The notes: generated by a model from the sequence alone, not told the origin. Positions 45,441 through 57,225 are shown, counted from the first letter of the stretch. The stretch: 64,000 bases of DNA from Pilaira anomala (GCA_025716855.1 JAIXMQ010000027.1:62001-126000); one strand, 5' to 3'. Translations and numbers: made by a program.

Positions 45441-45509
45441 GACCTTTCTTTAAATGACAATTATTTTATTTTAGCAATTAATTCCAATAGTGGATTTGAA
45501 CTAAGTTAA
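41873..45509 (+). CDS. HUL5: HECT E3 ubiquitin ligase, HUL5/UBE3C-like
   Basis: Nine exons (41873-43410, 43469-44097, 44155-44297, 44358-44594, 44662-44863, 44935-45226, 45288-45310, 45361-45402, 45475-45509) give 1,046 aa. The N-terminus is charged and contains an IQ-like helix (AAAKVIQRWWKRRERNK), as in UBE3C. The HECT domain starts near residue 640 (LRQGDPVPLRILQL) and includes VGEIGIDQGGPFKDF, NKIEYVYLMADYKLN and the catalytic STCFNLLKLPAY. The catalytic Cys codon is split by an intron before a 23-nt exon. HUL5/UBE3C extends ubiquitin chains at the proteasome and acts on misfolded proteins. A 137-bp spacer separates it from NEO1. Confidence 0.92.
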
Positions 45510-45830
45510 ATTTTCCAATTAAATTTATTTCTTTTTTTAAAATCGTACCACACATACTCAATCTTTTATTGCACAATTCCTCTGTAAAAAGACAATTTTT
45601 TTTTTCTGATGTGACCTTTTCATGTCATTGGAATACATCTATCTAACTATCTGCCAATTGCTTTAACAGCTGATGACATATAAGTGAGGTTAAAGCACCC
45701 CATTTTTATTTTGATATAGTCAAGAACAACGTGTAGTTTTTATTTTTTATTTTTTTTTATAATGTTATTTATTAAGTATATATATATATTAAGTAGAAAT
45801 ACAAAGAAAAAAGAAAAAGGCATATGATAT
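45510..45830. other. Intergenic, nothing seen
   Basis: AT-rich spacer with 3' flanks of two convergent genes and a short AT microsatellite near 45776-45791. Confidence 0.4.
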
Positions 45831-46067
45831 TTAGATAGATTCTGTTTGTTGCGAAGCAATCACTTGCTCTTTGAACATTTCATCTCCTTCCAAGAGAGTT
45901 CCGTGGCTACCGGGACTCATTCGAGATAACAATAACTGAGTGATATAGAAGTATTTGGTTAAACTTGGGCTTTGTAAAGTTTGTTCTTGTGCTTGATCAA
46001 AATCAAGAATATCGATTCTTTCATCGATTTCTTCCTGTTGTTGTAATGTAAAATAATCTGCTGGCAT
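45831..46067 (-). CDS. Small ORF, 78 aa, unknown
   Basis: Single open frame reading MPADYFTLQQQEEIDERIDI, then a predicted helix (SLTKYFYITQLLLSRMS) and GSHGTLLEGDEMFKEQVI. The composition is balanced and acidic, with codon use like the neighbouring genes and unlike the low-complexity false frames nearby. The gene begins directly before a T-rich leader, as most genes here do. No family is recognised. It could be a small subunit of a larger complex; this is only a guess. Confidence 0.5.
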   Translation of the reverse strand: MPADYFTLQQQEEIDERIDILDFDQAQEQTLQSPSLTKYFYITQLLLSRMSPGSHGTLLEGDEMFKEQVIASQQTESI

Positions 46068-48357
46068 TTTTTTTTTTTTAATTAATAAAAAATAAGAAAA
46101 GATAAGAATTTGGTTTTTTTTTTAATTTCATTTTTATAGTGCCTTGATTATGTAAAAAATAGAACAAGGTAACGTGATGAACGCTATGCCCTTACTATTC
46201 GCTTGCGTGATCACGCGATACTTTGGGATTTTTTTTTATAGTTCGCCTTTTGCCTTCCTACTATGTGTAAACAGAAGCAAAATGTATCATTACACATATA
46301 GGGTAATAAGGTTTGATAAACCGTTTCAAACAGGCGTGCATATAAAGAATGAATTAATGACCCTTTCAAATCAACTGAAACGAAATCATATTTATGTGAG
46401 TTAAGGTTCATTTGAAAGAAGTTAGGACCAAACTGACAGCGCCACAAGGTCAACGCAACTTTTTTTTTTTTTTTTAGCGCAAAAAATATCATTTTTATTT
46501 TTAGGAATATTTCGGAAAAAGTTATTTTATATATTTATATGCAATTTCAATTGATAAGTTTGTATTACCCAACTTGGCTTGCTATATACAAAATAAAACA
46601 ATGCTTTATGCATATATAATATGTAATTAATATAAATGAAAGGCATATTTTTCACTCTCTCGTAATACCAATTTTGCTGTTTTTTAAAGAGAGTAACACC
46701 AAAGGATCGGAAAATGCATTTATCTTGCCGTGAGCTTTTCATAATTGTGAAATAACAACACGAAATTTACTAGCTTTTCTTTATTTTAAAAATAAGTAAC
46801 CGCTCCCCCTTCTATATAGAATCGGGACCTGTTGTTATTTGTTTATAATTTTAAATATCCATGATGCAATAAAAAAGAAAAATGTATTACTCACACAAGC
46901 CATTGTGTAATTGGATTTACTACTCTTTCAAAGAGAATATTATAGGATTACACTTAATTTTATAACGTAGTGCAAAATATTATAACAAAAAGCCTCTTGA
47001 ACAACAATAAGAGTTTGAATACAAGACCTTTTTTTTTTTTTTTTTTTTTTTTTGGTAAGCGGGGTTATTGATTTGTTGTGATTTTATTGGTTTTTCATAA
47101 ATTGCATTTTTTAGTTTTGAATAAGAGAGTACAAAGACTTGATACACTTTTTCTCTTCCTACAAATACTTCAAAATCATTTATACTGATGTAAATTTTAA
47201 TAATGAGCTGATATAAAGTGATCAAAAATTATATTCATCTTATTTTGATCGCTCTTGGGCGTTGTAAAATGAACGTAAACAATCGAGTTTATATATATAT
47301 ATATATATCATACATATTTGAATATGATACACATTTATAAAACATAAACATATCGATCACTTTATAGTTGAAAACATCTGTAGAGTAAATAAGTAGAATA
47401 TAATCGCTCTTCATTGTTTCGTTTTGTTTGTTTGTGTTCAAGTGACAACAAGACATTTATTTATCGTATAGTATACTTAGAGAGAAAAGATAGATAACTA
47501 TATTGTTAAATATAAATATCTAGTTAAATCGAAGCATTCTTTTTTTATTTTATTTGCAAACAGACATGGAGCAAAATAGATCTACGCAAAAAGTTAAGAC
47601 TTTCTTTTTTATAAAGTTGGAAAAACATATACCATAATTTAACTGACTAAATATTTCAAACTTGAAAGAGATGGGAAAAAGCGTTTCTAATAGGTTCGTA
47701 GCAATCAAGCAGGTATGACAATGATTACATAATTCAGCCGCTTACTGTTTTCGGACCCTTTTAGGGTAAAGATGTAACTTTACCTACGAAAAAGAGAACC
47801 CTTGATTGAAAAAAAAAAAAAAAAAAAATAGGAACTAAAAAAAAAAAAGTTAGATCAGATATTAAGATATTTTATGATAATGAAAAAAATAATAATAATA
47901 ATAATAAAGCCTTAAAAAGTACGTATGTTTATATTTACTACCTTATGACGAGTACTATAGTTACAATGTTTTCTGCAACTGATAAAAATGAAATCAGGAC
48001 CCTTTTTTTTTATTTTTTTTCTTGAGTGCAAAAAAATCTCATCCTTTTATTTTAAATTATTTAACGAGACTAAAGGTTTGTCCTTCCCGTCATCTTTACC
48101 CTTTCTGGACCCTTGCGATGAAGCTAAATATTGGGGTGGAGTTTCAGACTCTATTTATGACTGTATTACATAATTAGTAATGATTGTACCAATTGGACCC
48201 TTGACTTACTTAATTGATTTTTAAATGTCCGTTGGTTCTTTTTTGATAAAAAGAGAGGTTTCTTTTTATAATTGTTCTTCTTCTTTTTCTTCTTTCCCTT
48301 GTTTATAAATACATATATATCAAAAAAAAGATTAATTATAATAATATTAATAATAGA
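46068..48357. other. 2.3-kb intergenic region upstream of nagA
   Basis: No gene could be supported. Frames are short and of biased composition. The right part is presumably the long promoter of the deacetylase gene and carries TGGACCCTTG at 48106-48115 and 48194-48203 and GGACCCTT at 47753-47760. T runs lie at 46461-46474 and 47031-47053. Confidence 0.4.
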
Positions 48358-49782
48358 ATGCCTACTGCTTATAATAGAAATTCTGATAAAATCTACAAGA
48401 TTGTAAACGCAAGACTTTTGATTGAACATGAAATTATTGAAAACTCTTATTTGTGGTTCCAAAATGGAAAGATTATTCATCCTCAAAACTTGTTTTTCTC
48501 TGCTCGTCGTGACGCCGATGAGATCATTGATGCCAAAGGTCTTTTGGTAGTACCTGGGTTTATTGATACTCAAATTAATGGTTCATATGGTATTGACTTT
48601 GCTGATCATGATGAACCAGTTGAGGTCCTAAAGAAGAATATTGATAAGGTTGCAAAGGGTCTTTTACAATACGGTTGTACTGCTTTTTGTCCTACCATTG
48701 TTAGTTCGCCCCCTGAGGTCTATCAAAAAGTAAAGTATAAAGAATTTAAAAATAATGTTGTTGTTTTATTCACATCTTTTTTTTTTTAGGTTCTTCCTTT
48801 ATTAAATCATCGTAAGGGTTCTGCTACAGGTGGTGCTGAAATCTTGGGTGCTCATATCGAAGGACCATTTATATCTGTTTTAAAGAAGGGAGCACATGAA
48901 CAAGCTGTTTTTAAGGATGCAAAGAATGGTATTTCAGACTTTGATGAGGTATATGGACCTGAGCTTTTAAAAGGTAGTGAAGCTGTAAGAATTATTACAA
49001 TGGCTCCGGAAATTGAAGGTGTATGTGATGTTATTCCTGACTTGGTTTCACGTGGTATCACTGTTTCAATGGGTCATACCGCTTGTCGTATTGCTGAAGC
49101 AGAAGAAGCAGTGAAAAAAGGTTCAAATAGTATTACTCATTTATTTAACGCTATGCAAGCTGTAAGTATCAATTTTAAAAAGAAAAGAAGAAAAAAAGAC
49201 TGATTTCTTTTTTAGTTCCATCATCGTGATCCTGGATTGGTTGGAGTACTTGGAGCTGCTGACTTGCCTATTCCTGAAACCAGTGCTCGTCATCCTGAGC
49301 CATCGAATACTTCTCCTGATCGTAAAAGACCTGATCCTCGTCCTTTTTATGGACTCATTTGTGATGGTGTTCATGTTCACCCCAACTCAATTCGTATGGC
49401 CTATTATTCCCACCCAACTGGTGCAGTTTTAGTTACAGATACTTTATCTGCAGCTGGACTTCCTAGTGGTATTTACCAATTAGGCGGTAATGAAATTGAA
49501 GTGATTGAAGATGGTGCAGCTTATATCAAGGGTACTACAACATTAGCTGGTAGTACTATTACCATTGTTCAATGTATTATTAACTTTCAAAAATTCACAA
49601 ATTGTCCCTTGGTTGAAGCTATTGAGGCAGCAACGTTACATCCTGCCCGTTTATTAGGTATTGATAATGTGAAGGGTACATTAAATGTGGGTGGAGATGC
49701 AGACCTTGTTTTCTTGGATGATTCGAATGGAGATATTGCTGTTAAACGTGTCTTTGTTGCTGGTGAAGAGGTTAAACTTTAG
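48358..49782 (+). CDS. N-acetylglucosamine-6-phosphate deacetylase
   Basis: Three ex exons (48358-48729, 48790-49161, 49216-49782) give 436 aa. The amidohydrolase barrel shows PGFIDTQINGSYGIDF, ILGAHIEGPFI (metal-binding Glu), MGHTACRIAEAEEA and HLFNAMQAFHHRDPGLVG (metal ligands) and the catalytic Asp in AVLVTDTLSAAG. It removes acetate from GlcNAc-6-phosphate, giving glucosamine-6-phosphate; this is the first committed step of GlcNAc use after phosphorylation, linked to chitin recycling. The length is close to fungal Dac1/NagA proteins. No partner genes of the pathway are beside it here. Repeated GGACCCTT motifs upstream may be regulatory. Confidence 0.95.
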
Positions 49783-50013
49783 ATTTCTCGTAACAAAAAA
49801 AAAAAAACAAAAAAAGTCTGCGCTTTTTTTTTTTTTTTCCATCCTCTTATATTAGTCTCATTTTATCATTCTTTTTTCTTTTTTCTTTTATATATATACT
49901 ATAATACAAACTATCGATTTCTCTCTTTTTTTTTAAAATAATCTCTTTGCCCATTTTAGCTTTCGGAGATGTGAAAAAAAAAGGGTCCAGTGCGTCTTTA
50001 ATTTTTGAAGCTT

Positions 50014-50991
50014 TTAAGGGTTTTGCTGACCTTTTACGGTATGACTGTATTTGAAGGCATAAGTTTTTTTCTTTCTGGTATTGAATCTTTTTCGTTGTTT
50101 TGTTTTTATATATCCTAGGCCTGGCCTAGTGCTATTGTTTGAAGTATTGACGCTAAGTGGATCAATTCGGCCCTCAGCATTTTTTCCTAATCCCTGTCCC
50201 TATAAATATACAGTTTTAGATTAAATCAAGATATAATAGCATTACGTGAATTAACTTACTTTTACGTAACCCATCTTTTTCATCATTTTTGACCCAAATC
50301 CAGTGGAATGGGCTTCCCAGCGACCCCAATTACTATCATCAATTCTTTCAATTTCTGTCTCTGATTCGCTTGAATCCTCATCATCATCCAAGCATTTAAA
50401 TAGAATTAAATCCTCTGTATTCACTATCAAACGAAGACTGGTGTTCTTTAAATTCACTCGCCAGCGAGAGCTTGATAACTGGTCAGTAATGTAACCTAAT
50501 CTCCATAATGAATCGTCTTTTTGCTTACACCATACTTTTGTATTATAATGTAAATTCTGTGAGATGGTATCCATTTCTAAAGCTTCAAATGGTAGTATTT
50601 CATTTATAGGTATTGTATAACCATGTGAATAAGAACATGAGGAACACTGGGTGTGGTTTAGATAAGCAGGACATGCGATCATGTTTATTGAAACGGGTGT
50701 TAAAATTAATACTTTGACTTGGTCTGGTGAAGGGTAGTCAAGTATCACTGCGGGTAGCAACACTAACTGATATTTATCATAGGGTGTTACAATAACACAT
50801 TTATCACCAATTCTGTATTCTGGTTCTTCTGTCGTTATGGATGTTTGTTCGATAGCTGGGGGATCTTCTAGAGTTGCTTGTTGGTATTTGGTAATCAAGT
50901 CTAGTAATTCAGGTGTAAGTTCTTCATGGTATAATAAAAAATCAATATCTTCTTCTGTAATAATAGGAGACTCATGTAAATTTTCATTCAT
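50014..50991 (-). CDS. ZGPAT-like zinc-finger and G-patch protein
   Basis: Two exons (50991-50260, 50199-50014) give 305 aa. The N-terminus is acidic and helical (EEDIDFLLYHEELTPELLDL). A Tudor-like stretch (YRIGDKCVIVTPYDKYQLVL) precedes a CCCH-like finger (CPAYLNHTQCSSCSYSHG), followed by a second Tudor-like segment (NTKVWCKQKDDSLWRLGYIT). The G-patch (HSTGFGSKMMKKMGYVKGQG and LGKNAEGRIDP) spans the intron. This order matches animal ZGPAT (ZIP). G-patch proteins often activate DEAH helicases, so a role in RNA processing or transcription is inferred. Starts further upstream in a Phe/Lys-rich frame were rejected as low complexity. Confidence 0.83.
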
Positions 50992-51114
50992 GACTTTAAT
51001 AGGATTAACAAAGAAGAAAAAAAAGAAAGAAAAAAAAAAAAGAAAAAAAAAATACTTTTGTTTCAAGTTCATACATACAAAGCGACTATTACGTCATAAT
51101 ATTTAGATGAAAGT

Positions 51115-52170
51115 TTATTTTTTACTGTACAAGATATCATAATGTCCAGGTCTGTAAATTAACTTGATGGGAGTTTTAGATTTATCATCTTCAGAAGGCC
51201 AGAACTCGTGAATAGCACATTGATCATCGACACCGCCGTCTAAATAAACAACTTGAATAGGTACATCTAAAGCTCTACTGAGAGCTATGATTTGTAAATG
51301 ATCAGATTCTCTACCAAATGCCTCTACATGCATTGCACAGAACTCATCTATAGAGATCATTTCATCAATAAGAAACGGTTCATATTCCGCAGCATGGATA
51401 CGAAGAAAAGCTGAAGCAACGAATCGAAAGTGCATAACAATTGAGTTGCTTGATTCAGGAGATTGAAACCCAACCAAGAGTAAATCAGGATCACTAGCAC
51501 TTGCTTGTTCAAATTGTTGTAAAGTCACTTCATAAAAGTCTTCATATGCAAGTTTATCAAATCCACATGATTCCAATAATTCGCATGTTTGTTTAAGTTT
51601 TGCAAGGCGAGCGGCATATAAGCTGTCGTCGGTTAATGCACTTTCAAACCAAGCAAATGCCAATGCTATAAATATGTATCAGTCATTTCTATTCATTTCC
51701 AACCTATTTTTTCTTTCTTTTATGGCTTTACCTCGAAAAAAACAATTGCCTATTAAAAGTCTTTATATATTAGTATTTTTTTATTGCTGAATATATATAT
51801 ATATATATATATATTTGCATACCATCACCACGACATCTTCGAATTTTATCGTGCGTCTTGCTGAGATTCTACTTTTCCTTCATTAGCTTTTTCATTCTTT
51901 TATAAAAGAGCCTTATATTTTTACTTTAATTTTTTTTAAGAAGGGTTCATTGTCTTGATATTCTTCTTCTAATTTAACAATGGGTTCATCTTTACATACA
52001 AGTGGGACCTGTTTTACTATTAATATGCTTTTACTTCCTTTTTTTTTTTTTTAAAAAAAAAAAAAAAGTATATATAAGTTATTTACTTTTTGTGCCTCTT
52101 CATCTTTAATTTGTTGCTCAAACTCAAGAATGAGTTCGTCAGAGAGTACAGGTTCTTCGTTACTGGCCAT
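51115..52170 (-). CDS. Otubain-like deubiquitinase
   Basis: Five exons (52170-52087, 52008-51925, 51868-51823, 51749-51732, 51665-51115) give 260 aa. The N-terminus is acidic. The catalytic core reads HDKIRRCRGDGNCFFRALAF; Asp and Cys of GDGNCFF are the family's catalytic pair, and the Cys lies in an 18-nt exon. The C-terminus carries the His in IYRPGHYDILY. The otubain layout is confirmed by SIDEFCAMHVEAFGRESDHL and the DVPIQVVYLDGG strand. Otubains cleave Lys48-linked chains, and OTUB1 also inhibits E2 enzymes. It is divergent from the HSBP1-like gene, with about 165 bp between starts. Confidence 0.92.
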
Positions 52171-52335
52171 GCTTTTTATTTGAAAGTTATAAGAAAACGC
52201 GGAAAGGAAAGGGAAAGAAAGAAAATAAATCCCATACGACGTGACTTTTTGTATGCACCTCAAAACCAAAATAAAATCCCTTTTTTTTTTTTTTTGTAAC
52301 TTAACATTTTTTTTTTTCTTTCTTTCTCATTTCTA

Positions 52336-52759
52336 ATGTCTACAACAAATACAAATGTACCTGCAACACAAGAAGATATGGGCGCTTATGTAAAAACTTT
52401 ATCACATAAAAAAAAAAAAGTAGCAAAACTAACTCTTTCTTTTTTTTTCAAAAAAAAAAAAAAAAAAAAAAAACTCATATAGCTTGCGAGTGTAGCAGAT
52501 AGACTTGTAATAAGAAAAAACGAAAAGTTGTTAAAGTCATACTAATTTCATTTCTGTAGCAATCAAAAGTTGATGAAGCTAGCAACCAAATGAATAAAAA
52601 GAGTAAGTCATCTTTATGCAAAAACTTTTCAGAAAAACGGTAATTAACCACTTGGAAAAAAAAAAAAAAGTTGAAGAAATGGCAAAACGTATAGATACTT
52701 TGGAACGTAATTTGAAGCAAATGGAACCACCTGCCAATCCCATTTCAGAAGAAGAATAA
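52336..52759 (+). CDS. HSBP1-like coiled-coil protein
   Basis: Exons 52483-52506, 52560-52602 and 52671-52759 join in frame to LASVADRLQSKVDEASNQMN followed by KKIEEMAKRIDTLERNL, which aligns with heat shock factor-binding protein 1 (a short trimeric coiled coil). The first exon starts at 52336 (QEDMGAYVKTL). Its donor is unclear: alignment asks for a join right after KTL, where no GT exists. Using gtaaaa after TAT (52386) or gtagca after an A run (about 52421) keeps the frame but loses or adds residues. HSBP1 family proteins restrain heat shock factor and stabilise other assemblies. The gene is real, its first intron uncertain. Length is about 65-80 aa. Confidence 0.65.
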
Positions 52760-52838
52760 TAATGAATAACAATAAAATAATATACAAACAAAAACAACAG
52801 TTTTTTTTTCGATTTTATTTATTTTTCAAAAACAGAAT

Positions 52839-53915
52839 TTAGTTATCAGATTGAACCCACTCAACGTTGGCAGGAGTCCAGTCAATGAGCTCACCAGCCT
52901 TACCGAACCATAAGTTGATTTCCTTTTCAGCAGCTTCGAAACAGTCAGAACCGTGAATGATGTTACGACCAACGGAGATCTGAAAAAAAAAAAAGGGATT
53001 TAGTATACATGTATTATTAAAACTGTTCTATATTTTATACTTACACAGTATTGACCACGGATACTACCAGGAGCAGCATCAAGAGGGTTGGTAGCACCAA
53101 TCATGCTACGACCTTGTCTGATGACATCCTTACCTTCCCAGACCATAGCAATAACGGGAGTACCGCTAGAGATATACTTGACAAGTCCACTGAAGAAAGG
53201 ACGAGCCTTTAAGTCATCATAATGAAGTTCAGCTAATTCCTTGGAAGGAGCAATAGCCTTTAAACCAACGAGCTTATAACCACGTTCTTCGAAACGAGTG
53301 ATAACCTTACCAACTAAACCACGTTGAGTACCATCGGGCTTAAAAAAAAACATTAATACAAAACAAAACAAAGAAAAAAAAAAGCGTATCACTATTATTT
53401 TACCTTGATAGCAATGAAAGTACGTTCACTGTTGGTACCCCTATAATTCAATTATTTCAATTAGTTTTTGTCTTTTATTCTAACAAAGAAATTACTTACT
53501 TGACACCAGCAAGAGGCTTGGTGTTAGCAGAGACGGGGGCTAATGAAGTGATAAGAAAAAAAAAAACGTTTAGGAAATTCATTTTACGCGTTTCTTTTTA
53601 ATATGATTAATAATTACTTTGGAGGTAAGCATAAGAAGCAACACTAGCAGTGGCAACACCGGCAGCGGTCATCATGGCAACACGACGAGAACCAGCAGTG
53701 GTAGCACGAGAAGCGGTAGCAAAAGTACGAGCTATAATAATTAGATGTGACGTTTTTAGTAAATATATAAAATCTTTAGGAGAATGAGTTACCTTGGATA
53801 GAAGCAACAGCAGGTCTGGCTATTATTATTTTAAAAAAAAAATGAATTAATATGATAATGTTTATGTGCTTCAGTATCTAAACTTACCAAGACGGAGAGC
53901 GGAACGGGCAAACAT
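52839..53915 (-). CDS. Nucleoside diphosphate kinase, mitochondrial
   Basis: Seven exons (53915-53888, 53819-53793, 53731-53618, 53539-53500, 53440-53404, 53338-53045, 52979-52839) give 226 aa. The N-terminus is a presequence ([20 protein letters not shown]) followed by a short membrane-like Ala/Val segment. The kinase part shows [38 protein letters not shown] and the active-site His in GRNIIHGSD. It transfers gamma-phosphate between nucleotides by a phospho-His intermediate. The N-terminal layout suggests mitochondrial intermembrane-space or inner-membrane targeting, as in NME4-type or Neurospora-type enzymes. Codon use is strongly biased, fitting high expression. Confidence 0.94.
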
Positions 53916-54246
53916 TTTTAAATGATTTAAAAGTTAAAAAGGATAAAAGAAAAAACTTAATGAGCGCGTTCCTTTTTATTTGTCTTTAAGAGTCTAAAAA
54001 TAACCAGGGGGATACACAAAATACAACTCTCCTGTTAATTCAAAGACCGGAACGCATCCTGTGAGTTGATTTTTTGCGGCTTTTGTGGCTTTGAAATGCA
54101 GGTCGGAAAGTGACTTTGAAAACGTTTGTTTTGTTGGGTTTTAGAGAATTTTAGAAATTTTTTTTTTCTGCGGTATAACAAAGATTCGAGTAAATAAATA
54201 TTGCTCCTTCCTTTTGAGCTTTTATATCTTTTTCTTAATATAAAAA
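53916..54246. promoter_or_regulatory. Divergent promoter, NDP kinase / Hsp70
   Basis: The 331-bp spacer serves two highly expressed genes. GAA-type units near 54144-54156 (GAATTTTAGAA) resemble an imperfect heat shock element, with TTA instead of the TTC unit. No clear TATA box. Confidence 0.35.
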
Positions 54247-56460
54247 ATGTCTGCTGAATACGAGGGTGCTATTGGTATTGATTTGGGTACTACGTAAGTA
54301 TTATTTTACAGATCAAAACTATATATCCCAAGTTGATTTATTTTATTTACAATTTTTTATTTTAATTTTTTTATTATAGCTATTCTTGTGTTGGTGTTTG
54401 GGAATCCGAGCGTGTTGAAATTATTGCCAACGAGCAAGGTAACCGTACTACTCCTTCTTATGTTGCCTTCTCCGATTCTGAACGTCTCGTCGGTGATGCT
54501 GCCAAGAACCAAGCTGCCATGAACCCCAAGAACACCGTTTTCGATGCTAAGCGTCTTATCGGTCGTCGTTTCGATGATCAAGATGTTAAGGAAGACATGA
54601 AGAACTGGCCTTTCACCGTCATTGAGAAGAACGAAGCTCCCTTCGTTCAAGTTGAATTCGAAGGTAAGACCGTTTCTTACTCTCCTCAAGGTAACGTATC
54701 ATCATCACTGTATTAAGAGAAGGAAGAAAAAAAATTTTTTTTTCTTTACTTTTCAACCAAAAAAAAAAAAATGTGACTTTGTATTAAATTTTTTTTATAT
54801 AGAAATTTCATCCATGGTTTTGATCAAGATGAAGGAAATTGCTGAAGCTAAGCTCGGTAAGAAGGTCACCAAGGCCGTTGTTACCGTCCCCGCTTATTTC
54901 AACGATAGTAAGTATTAGAATGAAGAAATTGTGTGTGTGTGAGAGAGAAAGCAGTAATTTTGATGACTAAATGTTTAATTATAATAATTAGGTCAACGTC
55001 AAGCTACCAAGGATGCCGGTACCATTTCTGGTCTCGATGTTCTCCGTATCATCAACGAACCTACCGCTGCTGGTAAGAACATAAAAAATAACGAAATTTT
55101 TACAAGTAATAATGAATTGATTTACTGATATATTTCTTTTTATTTAGCCATTGCTTACGGTTTGGATGCTAACGACAAGAAGGAACGTAACGTTCTTATT
55201 TTCGATTTGGGTGGAGGAACCTTCGATGTTTCCCTCTTGACCATCTCTGGTGGTGTCTTCGCTGTTAAGGCTACTGCTGGTAACACCCATTTGGGTGGTG
55301 AAGATTTCGATAACACTCTTGTCAACCATTTCGTTCAAGAAATCAAGCGTAAGCACAAGAAGGATATCACCGGTGATGCTCGTGCTCTCCGTCGTCTTCG
55401 TTCTGCTTCCGAGCGTGCAAAGCGTACTCTTTCTTCTTTGACTCAAACTACTGTCGAAGTTGATTCTCTCTTCGATGGTGTTGATTTCCAATCTAACATT
55501 ACCCGTGCCAAGTTCGAAGAAATCAACTCTGCCGCTTTCAACGGTACTGTTGAACCCGTCGAACGTGTCCTCAAGGATGCCAAGATTGATAAGAAGAAGG
55601 TTGACGAAATTGTCCTCGTTGGTGGTTCTACTCGTATCCCCAAGATTCAAGCTCTCCTCCAAGACCTCTTTGACGGTAAGGAGTTAAACAAGTCCATCAA
55701 CCCTGATGAGGCTGTTGCCTATGGTGCCGCTGTTCAAGCTGCTGTCCTCACCAACCAAGCCGGTAACGAGAAGACTCAAGATCTCCTCTTATTGGATGTT
55801 GTCCCTCTTTCTCTCGGTGTTGAGATGCAAGGTGGTATCATGGCTGTTGTTGTTCCCCGTAACACTCCTATTCCTTGTCAAAAGTCCAAGGTTTTCACCA
55901 CTGCTTCCGATAACCAAACTACTGTCACTTTCCCCGTTTATGAAGGTGAACGTTTGATGACCAAGGAAAACAACCTTTTGGGTGAGTTCTCTCTCTCTGG
56001 TTTGATCCCTGCTCCTCGTGGTTCTCCTGAGCTCTTGTGTACCTTCGATTTAGATGCTAACGGTATTCTTAAGGTTACTGCTCAAGATAAGACCACTGGT
56101 CGTAAGGCTGATGTTACCATCTCCAACTCCACTCGTCTCTCTGCTGCTGATATTGACCGTATGGTTGAAGATGCTGCCAAGAACGCTGATGCTGATAAGG
56201 AGCGTGAAGCTGTTGTCCAAGCCAAGCAAGATCTTGAATCTTATGTTTACCAAGTTGAGAACAACATCTCTGACCCTAACGTCAACATGAAGCTCCGTCG
56301 TGGTGACCGTGAGTCCATTGAGACTGCTCTCGCTGAGGCCATGGAACTCATGGAAATCTCTGCTGATGAAGCCAAGGCTGATGAACTCAAATCTGCTCAA
56401 GCTAAGTTGAAGCGTGTCACCACTCGTGCTTTCGCTCACGTTTACTCTCAACGTCGTTAA
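54247..56460 (+). CDS. Hsp70 chaperone, ribosome-associated Ssb type
   Basis: Five exons (54247-54293, 54380-54690, 54803-54907, 54992-55072, 55148-56460) give 618 aa. The ATPase shows [33 protein letters not shown] and [14 protein letters not shown]. The protein ends [20 protein letters not shown] and lacks the EEVD tail of cytosolic Ssa and the HDEL of BiP. The length (yeast Ssb 613 aa), the family-type ending (LKRVVTKA in Ssb) and [14 protein letters not shown] point to Ssb, which binds nascent chains at the ribosome. No organelle signal is present. Codons are very biased to C-ending forms. The subtype is an inference from tail and length. Confidence 0.9.
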
Positions 56461-56895
56461 ATCTTTTTTTAACTGTACACAACTCATTTTTCCTCCCTCT
56501 ATCTCTCTTTCTCTCATCCCCTTGTTATTATTTCAACAAACTAAAAAAAAATTAATTTTTGTGTAAAGTAAAAGAAAAAGAAGTTACCCGAAAATATCTT
56601 CTTTTTTTCTTTTTTTTTTAAATATAGTAAAATAAAAAGATGTATAAAAAAAAAAAAAAAAAAAAAAAAAACTTGGTCTTGTCAGATTGTATAAGGAGAA
56701 AACTTAACAAGTGTTAGGAGTGTTTCTGACAGGATTGCCACTTCTAAAAAAAAACAAAAGATGGCTCCTTTTCTATAATACGTGTTTAAGCTTTTAAACC
56801 AGACAACATGATAAAATAAACAATAGGGGTAAAAAGAAAAAATATATAAAGACTTGTACATATTTTTTTTTTTTTCTTATTCTTTTTCTATTTAA
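56461..56895. other. Intergenic, Hsp70 3' flank / homeobox promoter
   Basis: Contains an A29 run (56646-56671) and T-rich leader (56864-56882) before the homeobox start. No gene seen. Confidence 0.35.
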
Positions 56896-57225
56896 ATGAA
56901 GCCTTATTGTGTTTTACCACCACTTTCCGATATTTTATATAATCGACATCGTTTACAAGTAACGGATTTAGATTGTCACCAAATAAAGGCAAAACGTAAG
57001 AGAGCGTCACCATCCCAACTTTTGGTTCTAAATCGAGTATTCCAAAGCACCTGTTTTCCTTCTACGGAACTTCGAATTGAGTTAGGGAAGCAACTTGGGA
57101 TGAGTCCCAGGACAGTTCAGATCTGGTTCCAGAACAAGAGACAATCCATGCGATCTCAAACAAGGTATTATCACGAACATGAATTAGCACCTATTTATAC
57201 TATTTCATCTTTTAATTCATCATAA
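56896..57225 (+). CDS. Small homeodomain protein
   Basis: Single exon, 109 aa. A short N-terminus (YCVLPPLSDILYN) precedes a complete homeodomain. It starts KRKRASPSQLLVLNRVFQST and its recognition helix reads TVQIWFQNKRQSMRSQ. Helix 3 with WFQNKRQ is typical of fungal Yox1/Yhp1-type homeodomains. The LPPLSxIL segment recurs in fungal homeobox proteins of this group as I recall. The protein is almost only the DNA-binding domain and lacks an obvious effector region, so it may act as a repressor or with partners. The ORF begins after a T-rich leader and there is no sign of splicing. Confidence 0.88.
   Translation: MKPYCVLPPLSDILYNRHRLQVTDLDCHQIKAKRKRASPSQLLVLNRVFQSTCFPSTELRIELGKQLGMSPRTVQIWFQNKRQSMRSQTRYYHEHELAPIYTISSFNSS

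Noticed and set aside
48166..48573. 135-aa frame antisense to the nagA promoter and start
   Set aside because: Overlaps the well-supported nagA start and has Lys-rich low-complexity content.
54140..54165. Full heat shock element upstream of the Hsp70 gene
   Set aside because: GAA units are present but the central inverted TTC is TTA; only an imperfect site can be claimed, and Ssb-type genes are usually not heat-induced.
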